Below, one piece after another: positions 54,658-62,474 of a stretch of DNA of 64,000 bases; the stretch's first letter is position 1, and every line of letters begins with the position of its first letter. The notes beneath the pieces are model-generated. The model ran no database searches and was not told where the DNA came from. It saw only the letters and a list, made by a program, of their open reading frames with translations. The stretch covers positions 520,273 to 584,272 of the forward strand of contig JAJCZJ010000088.1 in the NCBI GenBank assembly GCA_029262455.1. Reading direction: 5' to 3'. Position numbers and translations under genes: made by a program. This DNA comes from Deltaproteobacteria bacterium (GTDB lineage Bacteria > Desulfobacterota > Binatia > HRBIN30 > CADEER01).

Positions 54658-55578
54658 ATGAAGATTGGATTGGCGATGGGCGGCGGCGACGGACAGACCC
54701 CCGCGGAGCTGGTGGACAAGATCGTCGAGGCCGAGAAAGACGGATTCCCTTCGATCTGGCTTGCCAACATCTTCAGCCTTGATGCCCTGACCGTGTTGGC
54801 GCTCGCTGGCGAGAAGACGTCGACGATTGAGCTGGGAACTGCAGTGGTGCCGACCTATCCGCGGCACCCTCACGCGCTGGCCCAGCAAGCGGCGACCGTC
54901 AATGTGGCGTGCGGCGGACGGCTGGCCTTGGGGCTGGGGCGAAGTCACCAGATGGTGATCGAAAACATGTTCGGTATTCCGTACGACAAACCGATCACCC
55001 ATATGCGCGAGTACCTGACCGCGGTTTGCGACCTCACCCGCAACGGCAGCTGCGCGGTGGATGGCAAAATGTACAAGATCAACGCCTCGTTGAGCGTCAA
55101 AGGCGGGAAGCCGTTCCCGGTTATGGTGGGCGCTCTCATGCCGAAGATGCTGGAGCTTTGTGGTACGCTTTGCGACGGCACGTTGACCTGGATGTCGGGT
55201 CCGAAGCACATCGAGAAGAACATCGTCCCGGTACTCAACGACGCGGCGAAGAAAGCGGGCCGGCCGGCTCCGCGGGTGGTTGCTTCGTTGCCACTAAGCG
55301 TGACGTCCGATCCCGATGGAGCGAAAAAGTTCGCCGCTAAAGCGTTCGAGATCTACGGCGTCCTGCCGGTGTATCGCGCCTGCCTCGATGCGGAGGGTGC
55401 CGAGGGACCAGCGGATCTCGCTCTTGTCGGTGATGAAGCTACGGTGCGGAAGGGACTCGAGCACCTCGCGGCTGCCGGGGCGACAGATTTTTACGGCGCG
55501 ATTTTCCCGACTCCAGAGGATGATGGTTCTTACGATCGAACGATGAAGTTCCTGGCCAGTCTGGGTGGGAGCGTTTGA
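54658..55578 (+). CDS. LLM-family F420-type flavin-independent oxidoreductase
   Basis: About 306 residues, luciferase-like monooxygenase fold. MKIGLAMGGGDGQTPAELVD, FPSIWLANIFSLDALTVLAL, IELGTAVVPTYPRHPHALA and RLALGLGRSHQMVIE match the F420-dependent TIGR-type group. Such enzymes use coenzyme F420 or FMN; the cofactor here is inferred from family. GGAG precedes ATG 54658. The stop TGA is followed by 27 codons open in the same frame to the next gene's ATG, which has its own GGAGG site. Confidence 0.87.
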   Translation: MKIGLAMGGGDGQTPAELVDKIVEAEKDGFPSIWLANIFSLDALTVLALAGEKTSTIELGTAVVPTYPRHPHALAQQAATVNVACGGRLALGLGRSHQMVIENMFGIPYDKPITHMREYLTAVCDLTRNGSCAVDGKMYKINASLSVKGGKPFPVMVGALMPKMLELCGTLCDGTLTWMSGPKHIEKNIVPVLNDAAKKAGRPAPRVVASLPLSVTSDPDGAKKFAAKAFEIYGVLPVYRACLDAEGAEGPADLALVGDEATVRKGLEHLAAAGATDFYGAIFPTPEDDGSYDRTMKFLASLGGSV

Positions 55579-55659
55579 GTCGAGGCTGGCTACTTTCACG
55601 TTGCTCTGGAATCGGTTCGAGTCAGCATCTCTTGGACTTCGGACCGATGGAGGACTGCG

Positions 55660-56388
55660 ATGGCTCTTGCCGCGCGCTATCAGGAAAAGCTCGACGAGTG
55701 GTTGGAGATGAATCGCGAACAGTGGGCGCAGCTTCAGCAACACGGCGCGACCGATGGATCCGAGCTGGAGCTCGACTACAGCTTCTCGTGCGCGGACGAG
55801 CCATCTGCCAAGGCTTTCGCCAAGGAGTACGAGCACCGCTACGCAGGCAAACCAACGGTTGAGTTTCTTCCGCAAGATGGTCCGGATGAGCCCGCGGCCT
55901 GGGCAATTTTCGGGACGACTCCGCCGACGGCGACGACTCTTGCGTCTCTTGATGCTTGGGTTGAGGAGTTGATCCGCTTGGGGGCCGAAAGCGGTTGTCT
56001 CTTCGAGGGGTGGGGCACCTACCCACCGGGCGCGACGAAACAGCTGCTGAGTATTGGTCAGTTTCACCAGGACGATGATGAAACGAAGGCGCGGTTTCCT
56101 CTTCTATTGCACGTTCGGGTGCCGATGTCGGTTGAGCCGATCGAAAGAGGTGAGCGCTACGATGAGCCCCTGGCGACGATGCTGGAGAAGAAATCATTGG
56201 GCAGGCTCATTCGTGCCGGGTCTCTTTGCGATGCGGAAACGTATGAGACTGTTGGGTTCGAGCTCGTGCTGCGCGTAGCCGACCAAGAGCTGGCTGCGCG
56301 CAGCGTGAAGCAGAAGCTGCTCGAAAGTGGTGCTCCCGACAGTCTCGAGGTTCGACCGATCGATGAAGACACGCTGGAACGAGGTTGA
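55660..56388 (+). CDS. RraB-like protein with unassigned C-terminal domain
   Basis: 242 residues. Residues about 25-130 resemble RraB-type regulators of RNase E: DGSELELDYSFSCADEPSAK, then ATTLASLDAWVEELIRLGAE and CLFEGWGTYPPG. The rest (residues 130-242, from GATKQLLSIGQFHQDDD to RPIDEDTLERG) is not a domain I recognise. E. coli RraB is only about 140 residues. Whether it binds an RNase E-like protein is unknown. ATG 55660 follows GGAGG at six bases. Confidence 0.7.
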   Translation: MALAARYQEKLDEWLEMNREQWAQLQQHGATDGSELELDYSFSCADEPSAKAFAKEYEHRYAGKPTVEFLPQDGPDEPAAWAIFGTTPPTATTLASLDAWVEELIRLGAESGCLFEGWGTYPPGATKQLLSIGQFHQDDDETKARFPLLLHVRVPMSVEPIERGERYDEPLATMLEKKSLGRLIRAGSLCDAETYETVGFELVLRVADQELAARSVKQKLLESGAPDSLEVRPIDEDTLERG

Positions 56389-56406
56389 AGTATCGCAAGG
56401 GCGAAC

Positions 56407-57159
56407 TTAAATCGTCAGGCCTCCGTCGTATGTGAGGATCGAACCGGTCATGTAGCTAGCCTCCTCCGAGGCGACGAAAGCGACCGCGTTGGCGACTTGC
56501 TCGGGCTTGGCGTTTCCGAAAGGCGAGGTGATCTTCAACAGGCGTTTGTAGTTGGCACCTTCGGGGATCTCGAACTTGTTCTGTAACGGTGTTTCAATAC
56601 CACCGGGCGCAACCGCGTTTACCCGAATTCCGGACTTGATGTACTCGTCGGCAAGGGCTTTCGTGAGCATGATGACGCCGCCCTTGGATGCGCAGTAGGC
56701 GGCGCTCCAAGGTTGGCCGATCAATCCGGCGTTCGATGCGATGTTGACGATCACGCCACCGTTGCCATCGAGCATCGCGCGGATGACGGCTTGCGACATC
56801 AGGAACGTACCAGTGAGGTTGACCGCGATGATTCGCTGCCATTCCTCGAAGGGCATCTCGTGGCTGTGCGCTAGTTTGCCGATACCTGCGCAGTTGATCA
56901 GGATGGTGGGCGTTCCGAGATCCGCAGTTGACTGTTTGACGGATGCGCCGACTGACGTCGGATCGGAGACGTCGGTTTGGTACGGGCGCGCTGCGGCGCC
57001 ACTCTCGCAGATCGAGGTTGCGGTGGCCTCGACCGTGTCTTGCATCAGATCGAGACACGCCACTCGGGCTCCTTCGGACGCGAAGCGCTGGGCGACGGCG
57101 CGGCCGAGGCCGGACCCTGCGCCGGTGACGATGGCGGTTTGATCTTCGAAACGACGCAT
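56407..57159 (-). CDS. Classical short-chain dehydrogenase/reductase
   Basis: 250 residues. VTGAGSGLGRAVAQ, INCAGIGKL, and the active-site AAYCASKGGVIMLTKALA with intact YxxxK and a Ser in VNIASNAGL. NAVAPGGIETPL and GSILTYDGGLTI complete the FabG-like pattern. Alcohol or beta-keto substrate unknown. AAGGAGG precedes ATG 57159. Convergent with the RraB-like gene. The pocket of P450, F420-type enzyme and SDR may oxidise a common compound (inference). Confidence 0.9.
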   Translation of the reverse strand: MRRFEDQTAIVTGAGSGLGRAVAQRFASEGARVACLDLMQDTVEATATSICESGAAARPYQTDVSDPTSVGASVKQSTADLGTPTILINCAGIGKLAHSHEMPFEEWQRIIAVNLTGTFLMSQAVIRAMLDGNGGVIVNIASNAGLIGQPWSAAYCASKGGVIMLTKALADEYIKSGIRVNAVAPGGIETPLQNKFEIPEGANYKRLLKITSPFGNAKPEQVANAVAFVASEEASYMTGSILTYDGGLTI

Positions 57160-57326
57160 AAGGGCCTCCTTGTTGATGTACGATTTTGCGGGCGTTTGCT
57201 GCTGCGGGACTGAACTCGGTGGAAATAGGTAAAGGACCATTGCCTACTCCGCAATGTCAGGCGAAGTTCGCAGCGAGCTTGGCAGCCTGGGTGTGTGATG
57301 GCAGGATCGTGAACAGGAGGTTTGTG

Positions 57327-58151
57327 ATGAGAATGAGACTTGCATTAGCAATGATCGTATTAGTGGCGGCCCATGGCTGCGGTGGTGATAGCGCTTCCAA
57401 GCCGACGGCCAAGCCAATGGCCAAAAAGCCTGCGCAAGAGAAACCCGCTGCGGCAAAGGCCGCGCAAGCGAAGCCGGCGGCTGCGAAGCCTGTTGCAGCC
57501 AAACCTGCGGCGGGGGGTGGCGGTGGTGGAGTATCAGGAAGGGTGACCCTCGATGGTGCGGCACCTGCGCCGGCGAAGTTGGACGTCAACAAGGATGTCG
57601 AGGTTTGTGCCAAGACGGAGAAGATGTCCGAGAGTTTGTTGGTGTCCGCGGATGGCGGCGTTGCCAACGCTGTCGTGTACCTGAAGAATCCGCCCGCCGG
57701 CGCCAAGGCGGCGGTGCCGTCGAAGAATCCGGCGATCGACCAACTCGGGTGCCGCTATGATCCGCACGTGTTGATGGTTCCCGCTGGAGCGACCGTGGAC
57801 ATTCAGAATAGCGACGGAATTCTGCACAACATTCACACATATTCGTCGGACAACCCGCCGTTCAACGCGGCACAGCCGAAGTTCAAGAAGGTCATTCGCA
57901 AGCAACTCGACAAGCCCGAGTTTGTGCGACTGACGTGTGACGTCCACGGCTGGATGGAAGCGTGGATCGTTGTGCAGGGTCACCCGTTCTACGCCCTGAC
58001 CGACTCGAACGGGGGCTTTGAGATCGACGGAATCCCCGCTGGCGAGTACGAGGTTGGGGTTTGGCACGAGAAGCTCGGTGAACAGACGGGCAAGATCGTT
58101 GTGAAGGCGGGCGAGAAAGCCAGTTTCACTCCGGTGATGAAGGCATCCTGA
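57327..58151 (+). CDS. Lipoprotein with Lys-Pro-Ala linker and cupredoxin-like domain
   Basis: About 274 residues. Signal peptide MRMRLALAMIVLVAAHGCGG with lipobox Cys at about 18. Residues 25-60 are a KPA/KPAA-rich spacer (AKPMAKKPAQEKPAAAKAAQ), probably crossing peptidoglycan. The next ~190 residues combine a carboxypeptidase-regulatory-like segment (VSGRVTLDGAAPAPAKL) with a cupredoxin-like copper site: His in GILHNIHTYS, then Cys-His-Met in LTCDVHGWMEAWIVV. Likely periplasmic electron carrier or copper protein. AGGAGG precedes ATG 57327. Probably cotranscribed with the DUF1330 gene two bases downstream. Confidence 0.8.
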   Translation: MRMRLALAMIVLVAAHGCGGDSASKPTAKPMAKKPAQEKPAAAKAAQAKPAAAKPVAAKPAAGGGGGGVSGRVTLDGAAPAPAKLDVNKDVEVCAKTEKMSESLLVSADGGVANAVVYLKNPPAGAKAAVPSKNPAIDQLGCRYDPHVLMVPAGATVDIQNSDGILHNIHTYSSDNPPFNAAQPKFKKVIRKQLDKPEFVRLTCDVHGWMEAWIVVQGHPFYALTDSNGGFEIDGIPAGEYEVGVWHEKLGEQTGKIVVKAGEKASFTPVMKAS

Positions 58152-58152
58152 G

Positions 58153-58566
58153 ATGGGGTCGGTTGAACCGCGCGCTGAGCAGATCGAAGCTCTGGCCGGC
58201 CTAGAAGACGATGGCGGGCCGATCGCGATGATCAATCTTCTGCGTTACCGAGATCGGGCCGAGTACGAGGAAGGAGCTGCTGACGAACCGTGCAGCGGCC
58301 GCGAGGCGTACCTTCGCTATGGCGCGGTGGCGGGCGGTATGGTTGCGCAATACGGTGGCGAGGTCGTCATCGGTGGGCCGGTGCGGATGACGGTGATTGC
58401 GCCGGAAGGGGAGGATTGGGACGACTTCATTCTGGTGAAGTACCCGACGCGCCAGGCTTTCTTGGAAATGATTGGCAATCCGGAATACCAGGCGTGTGCG
58501 TACCATCGGACGGCGGCACTCGATGACAGTCGCTTGATCCTCACGAAACCGGGCTTGGGTTCCTAA
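58153..58566 (+). CDS. DUF1330 family protein
   Basis: 137 residues, no signal peptide. MINLLRYRDRAEYEEG, YLRYGAVAGGMVAQYGGEVV, and DDFILVKYPTRQAFLEMIGNPEY match the ferredoxin-like DUF1330 fold, with dimeric alpha-beta barrel relatives; function not known. It starts two bases after the copper-site lipoprotein gene, so both are in one transcript. Confidence 0.82.
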   Translation: MGSVEPRAEQIEALAGLEDDGGPIAMINLLRYRDRAEYEEGAADEPCSGREAYLRYGAVAGGMVAQYGGEVVIGGPVRMTVIAPEGEDWDDFILVKYPTRQAFLEMIGNPEYQACAYHRTAALDDSRLILTKPGLGS

Positions 58567-58612
58567 CAGTCCTGTTGCTCAACGCGCTGCTAACGAGCTG
58601 TTAGCGTCGACG

Positions 58613-58645
58613 AAAAAGGCCGCGCGGTAGAATCCCGCGCGGCCT
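58613..58645 (-). terminator. Intrinsic terminator of the repeat-rich peptidoglycan-binding protein gene
   Basis: AGGCCGCGCGG (58617-58627) and CCGCGCGGCCT (58635-58645) pair perfectly over a 7-base loop. On the minus strand the stem is followed by the T-run opposite A 58613-58617. It therefore ends transcription of the gene at 58684-60078. A smaller hairpin GCTAAC-GAGCT-GTTAGC lies at 58589-58605. Confidence 0.88.
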
Positions 58646-58683
58646 CGTTCGTTCAGACTGTTGGTTGAGCGCTCTCGATGCGC

Positions 58684-60078
58684 CTAGGCTTTCGGCATCG
58701 TCAGGCCGAGAGCCTTGATCGTTTCGGCGGTGAGCCCGCCGGTGGACAGATTCTTTGCCTTCTGGAAGGAGTCGGTGGCACGCAGAGTGCCGCGTCCGAT
58801 CTTGCCGTCGATCGGGCCGGGATCGAAACCCGCGTCCTTTAGGGCTTGCTGGATGCTGCGCACGAAACCGTGCGTCGCATTGGTCTCACAGAGAATCGAA
58901 CGCCACGCCAGCTGTGGTGACGAGACCTGCTCACGGCGTGTGACCTTGCGGGTCTCGGCCGGGATCTCGATACGCTTTTCAGTCGCGGCGGCGACCAGCT
59001 TGCGGCGCTTGACCGTCGTGTACTTGGCCGGAATCTCGATCTTCTTCACCGAAGCCGCTTTGTCGATCACCTTTTTGTAAACGACGTCCTTCTTCGGTGC
59101 GACTTCGGAGCGGCAGAGGACTCGACCGGTAGCTTTGCCGGGGCCGTCCGTGCCTTTCAGTCGCCAGCTCAAAGTTGGCTCCGTCTTTTGCGAGCGACGC
59201 TTCACGGTCTTGTATTCGGCGGGAATGTCGCTGGCGTTCTCGGTGGCGCCAGCGGCGACCTTGCGTACGGTTACGGTCTTGTACTCGGGCTTGATCGCGA
59301 TCTTCTTGGAGCCGGCCGGGGTCTTGAGCACGCGGCGCTTGATGGTCTTGTACTTCGCCGGTACTTCGACCTTACACATGATCTCGCCGGTCGCGTGATC
59401 GATGCGCTGAATCGGGCCAGTACCCTTCTTCCAAGTGGTGTACGCAGCGCGCTCGAGAACCTTTTCGGTAACGGTCTCGTACTCTGCCGGTACTTCGACG
59501 ATCTTCTCGGAAGCTTCGCGCGTGATGATTTGCTCGGTGACGGTCTCGTACTTCGGCGCGGTCACATCGATCTTGCGACCAGCCTCGCGAATCAGAACCT
59601 TCTCCTCGACCGTTTCGAACGTCGCATCCTGGAAGTATTCAGCGTAGCACTCGCCCGGATTGGCTCCGCCGGGTAGGCCCGAAGCGATTGCCCGTGCCAC
59701 CGTCAAACCTTCGGCCATCTTTGCGCCAGGTCTCGAACCGTGACGCCACACGCGGCGACCGTCGCGAACCACGATCTCTTCTTTGACCGTTTTGTAGGTA
59801 GCACCAACTGGTACCAGCTTTTCCGATGCTTCCTGGACCAGAATCTTCTCTTCGACCCATTCGTACTTGGGTGCGGTTACCTCAACGCGATTAGATCCCT
59901 CGCGGACGATCACGTCTTCGGTGATGGTCTTGAATTCGCCTGGTACCATGACCTTGGCGAAGCACTCGCCGGCTTGGGCATCAGGTAATCCCAGATCATC
60001 GCTGCCGAAGGCAGTTGCGGCACTCCCCAGTACCATCGCGGCCGCAATCAGCGACGCAGTTTCCGCTCTTTTCCTCAC
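58684..60078 (-). CDS. Exported repeat protein with C-terminal peptidoglycan-binding domain
   Basis: 464 residues. Signal peptide MRKRAETASLIAAAMVLGSAATAFG. About 12 repeats of the type I/VPAEYKTVxxRV follow; residues after the TV are acidic in the first half (EEKI, TEDV, TEKV) and basic in the second (KRRV, VRKV, KRRK). Interspersed Cys include GECFAK, GECYAE, IMCKVE and VLCRSE. The end (SIQQALKDAGFDPGPIDGKIG followed by GRGTLRATDSFQKA) is a PG_binding_1 domain. Probably attached to the cell wall in the periplasm; function unknown. A terminator follows. Confidence 0.82.
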   Translation of the reverse strand: MRKRAETASLIAAAMVLGSAATAFGSDDLGLPDAQAGECFAKVMVPGEFKTITEDVIVREGSNRVEVTAPKYEWVEEKILVQEASEKLVPVGATYKTVKEEIVVRDGRRVWRHGSRPGAKMAEGLTVARAIASGLPGGANPGECYAEYFQDATFETVEEKVLIREAGRKIDVTAPKYETVTEQIITREASEKIVEVPAEYETVTEKVLERAAYTTWKKGTGPIQRIDHATGEIMCKVEVPAKYKTIKRRVLKTPAGSKKIAIKPEYKTVTVRKVAAGATENASDIPAEYKTVKRRSQKTEPTLSWRLKGTDGPGKATGRVLCRSEVAPKKDVVYKKVIDKAASVKKIEIPAKYTTVKRRKLVAAATEKRIEIPAETRKVTRREQVSSPQLAWRSILCETNATHGFVRSIQQALKDAGFDPGPIDGKIGRGTLRATDSFQKAKNLSTGGLTAETIKALGLTMPKA

Positions 60079-60277
60079 GGCAACCCTCCTTTTTGTCTAT
60101 GTTGTCGAAATGTCGTGGAATACGACGAGATTGTTCGGTCGGCCGTGGTTCTCTCCCCATGCCGAGCCAGATCTTAACCTCCAGCTATATTCCAGTTCGA
60201 AGCGGTTTGTCACGCTTGAAGGGCGAATACGTCGCAGTAGAGGAGAAAATAAAGCGCGCGCTTGGTGACTCGTCCGA

Positions 60278-61210
60278 TCAACGGACGGCTAGCGCCGTTG
60301 CCGTAAGCAGGACCATGGAGATCCAGATCAGGTCCGATAGCAGGAGGTGCGCCAGCTGCAGTGGAATTGGCGCGAGGAACCACATATTCGCGAGCCCGAG
60401 CCCGATCTGTGCCGCGAAGAGCGCAATTGCCGCAACCGCGAAGGGCCTTGCTTCTGAGTTGTCGCTGCCACGTCCGCAAGAATAGGCGGCAGCTGTGACC
60501 AGGCATCCAACGACGAGGGCGATGAATGGGTGCCAGATACGCAAGCGGATGAAGAGGTGCGCTTGCGGGGAAAAAGTCATCTGCTTGCCCTCGGCGAAGG
60601 TGGCGGCGGGAAAAAGCGTATCACCGAGGGCGGTTACGGCGCCGCTGGCACCGAGTAGCAGCATTCCGCCGAGCGCCGCGGCGAGGAGAAAGCGCGGCGC
60701 ATCGCGCCGTTGCCAATCGAGCGCGGCGCCGCCGTGCGCCCACCAAGCGGTTAGAGTGAGGCTCCCTACGAGCAAGAAGGTGTTGACCAGATGGCCGGCG
60801 ACCCAAAAGCCGCGGGCGGAGGAAGCGTCGTTGGCGACATATTCGAGCAAGACCAATCCGGCGCCGATCAACGCTTCGATCAGGGTCAACACCAACGAGG
60901 TTACGGCTCCGCTGCGCACTCGGTGGCCGGCTGGGTAGCGTTTCCAGGCGCCGTAGAGCATCGCGATGACCAGGACTAGGGCTATCCCGCTCGTCAATCG
61001 GTGTCCGAGCTCGACGACTGTTTCAAAGGTAGGGGAGTGGGGCACAACCTCGCCGTTGCACAGGGGCCAGTGGCTGCCACAGCCGGCACCGGCGCCGGTC
61101 GCCCGGACGAAAGCTCCCCAGACGATGACCAGCAGGTTGAATCCGAGTACGAACCAGCAGAATCGGGCGAACCCGTATTTCTCCGGCTTTCCGTCACTTG
61201 CCTGAATCAC
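60278..61210 (-). CDS. ctaA: Heme A synthase (COX15/CtaA family)
   Basis: Hydroxylates heme O to heme A for aa3-type cytochrome oxidase. 310 residues, eight transmembrane helices. AFVRATGAGAGCGSHWPLCN with the redox Cys pair, heme-ligand His in VELGHRLTSG, FWVAGHLVNTF, RIWHPFIALVVG and LQLAHLLLSD. GTG start at 61210. No ctaB or oxidase subunits are nearby. Its presence suggests aerobic respiration. Confidence 0.9.
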   Translation of the reverse strand: MIQASDGKPEKYGFARFCWFVLGFNLLVIVWGAFVRATGAGAGCGSHWPLCNGEVVPHSPTFETVVELGHRLTSGIALVLVIAMLYGAWKRYPAGHRVRSGAVTSLVLTLIEALIGAGLVLLEYVANDASSARGFWVAGHLVNTFLLVGSLTLTAWWAHGGAALDWQRRDAPRFLLAAALGGMLLLGASGAVTALGDTLFPAATFAEGKQMTFSPQAHLFIRLRIWHPFIALVVGCLVTAAAYSCGRGSDNSEARPFAVAAIALFAAQIGLGLANMWFLAPIPLQLAHLLLSDLIWISMVLLTATALAVR

Positions 61211-61311
61211 GCCATCAATCAGTATCTGGTTCGTTGTGCGCGGTACACGGTAGCGCTATCTGTGAAGTTGAGGCGAGCGCCGCCTTGAATACTGAGGGAC
61301 GTCGGGAGGCA

Positions 61312-61560
61312 ATGATGGGAATTCTTGCATGGATAGTACTCGGGCTGATTTGTGGGGCGATCGCAAAGGCGATCATGCCGGGACCCGATCCGGGAGGCAT
61401 GTTCGTCACCATGCTGATCGGTATCGCCGGCGCGTTTGTCGGAGGCTTCATCGCCACGACACTGGGCATTGGATCCTTCTCCGGCTTCAACCTCGGCAGC
61501 ATGGCAGTTGCGGTGATGGGTTCGATGGTGTTGCTCTTCGCCTACCGCAAACTCAAGTGA
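61312..61560 (+). CDS. GlsB/YeaQ/YmgE-type small stress membrane protein
   Basis: 82 residues, three hydrophobic helices: ILAWIVLGLICGAIAKAIMPG, then GGMFVTMLIGIAGAFVGGFIA and MAVAVMGSMVLLFAYRKL. Pattern of the transglycosylase-associated (GlsB/YeaQ) family, induced by stress in other bacteria; role unknown. GGGAGG at 61304 lies before ATG 61312, with ATG 61315 an alternative. Divergent from ctaA. Confidence 0.85.
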   Translation: MMGILAWIVLGLICGAIAKAIMPGPDPGGMFVTMLIGIAGAFVGGFIATTLGIGSFSGFNLGSMAVAVMGSMVLLFAYRKLK

Positions 61561-61582
61561 CCGGAGACTCGAGTACGCGAAG

Positions 61583-62002
61583 ATGAAGTACCTTCACACA
61601 ATGGTGCGGGTCACCGACTTGGACAAGTCGCTCGAGTTTTACTGCGACAAGCTCGGTCTGAAGGAACTTGGCCGTTACGACATCGAAGCCGGCCGATTCA
61701 CGCTGGCCTTTCTCGCCGCACCAGGCGATGAGAGCGCGCAGGTCGAGCTGACCTACAACTGGGACCCCGAAGAACTGGGCGGCGGTCGGAATTTCGGCCA
61801 CCTCGCCTACGAAGTGGAAGACATCTACGCAGTCTGCCAGCAGTTGATGGACAAGGGCGTGACCATCAACCGCCCGCCGCGCGACGGCCACATGGCGTTC
61901 GTACGGTCGCCCGACAACGTCTCGATCGAGCTTCTACAAAAGGGCAAGTCACTGCCCGAGCAGGAACCGTGGAAGTCGATGCCGAACACCGGCGAGTGGT
62001 GA
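61583..62002 (+). CDS. gloA: Lactoylglutathione lyase (glyoxalase I)
   Basis: 139 residues. MKYLHTMVRVTDLDKSLEFY, LGLKELGRYD, VELTYNWDPEELGGGRNFGH and NVSIELLQ hold the usual metal ligands of glyoxalase I (His in YLHTMVRV, Glu in VELTYNW, His in FGHLAY, Glu in SIELLQ). It detoxifies the methylglyoxal-glutathione adduct and fits with the glutathione genes elsewhere. Starts 22 bases after the small membrane protein gene. Confidence 0.93.
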   Translation: MKYLHTMVRVTDLDKSLEFYCDKLGLKELGRYDIEAGRFTLAFLAAPGDESAQVELTYNWDPEELGGGRNFGHLAYEVEDIYAVCQQLMDKGVTINRPPRDGHMAFVRSPDNVSIELLQKGKSLPEQEPWKSMPNTGEW

Positions 62003-62070
62003 TGCTCGCGGGTGAGCGCGATGATGGCCGTCTTGTGGGTCTGAGAGCCGCGCTGGTTTAGGCTGACTTG

Positions 62071-62448
62071 ATGCGGATCTTCGGAATCGACCATGTTCAG
62101 TTGGCAATGCCCGAGGGCGGCGAGGCTTCGGCGCAAGAGTTCTACGAGGGATTGTTGGACTTGCCGCGTGTGCGAAAGCCGGCGCATTTGGAGGTGAGGG
62201 GTGGTTGTTGGTTTGAGAACGAGAAGGTCAAGATTCACGTTGGTGTAGAAACGCGATCGTTCCGCCCGGCTCGCAAGGCTCATCCTGCCCTGCTCGTGGA
62301 GGACTTGGATGCGCTGGTTGCGCGGTTGGAGTCTGCGGGGATCGCAGTTCGTGACGGGCAACCGCTGGAGGGATACCGCAGGGTCGACATTGACGACCCG
62401 TTCGGCAATCGGATCGAACTGATGGAGCCGATTGCGAAGGACCTCTGA
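62071..62448 (+). CDS. VOC-family (glyoxalase-like) protein
   Basis: About 125 residues, two beta-alpha-beta-beta-beta modules. IFGIDHVQLAMPEGGEASAQEFYEG and the C-terminal VDIDDPFGNRIELMEPI give His and Glu positions typical of vicinal oxygen chelate proteins. The central region holds VKIHVGVETRSFRPARKAHP. Substrate unknown. ATG 62071 is used; TTG 62068 precedes it. Sixty-eight bases after gloA, possibly the same transcript. Confidence 0.85.
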   Translation: MRIFGIDHVQLAMPEGGEASAQEFYEGLLDLPRVRKPAHLEVRGGCWFENEKVKIHVGVETRSFRPARKAHPALLVEDLDALVARLESAGIAVRDGQPLEGYRRVDIDDPFGNRIELMEPIAKDL

Positions 62449-62474
62449 CGCCAGGAGTGAATGTCGGGTATCGG

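Noticed and set aside
55576-55659. Possible selenocysteine read-through from the F420-type oxidoreductase into the RraB-like gene
   Set aside because: The frame is open through 27 codons after TGA, but the second gene has its own GGAGG and ATG and the first protein is full length; probably chance.
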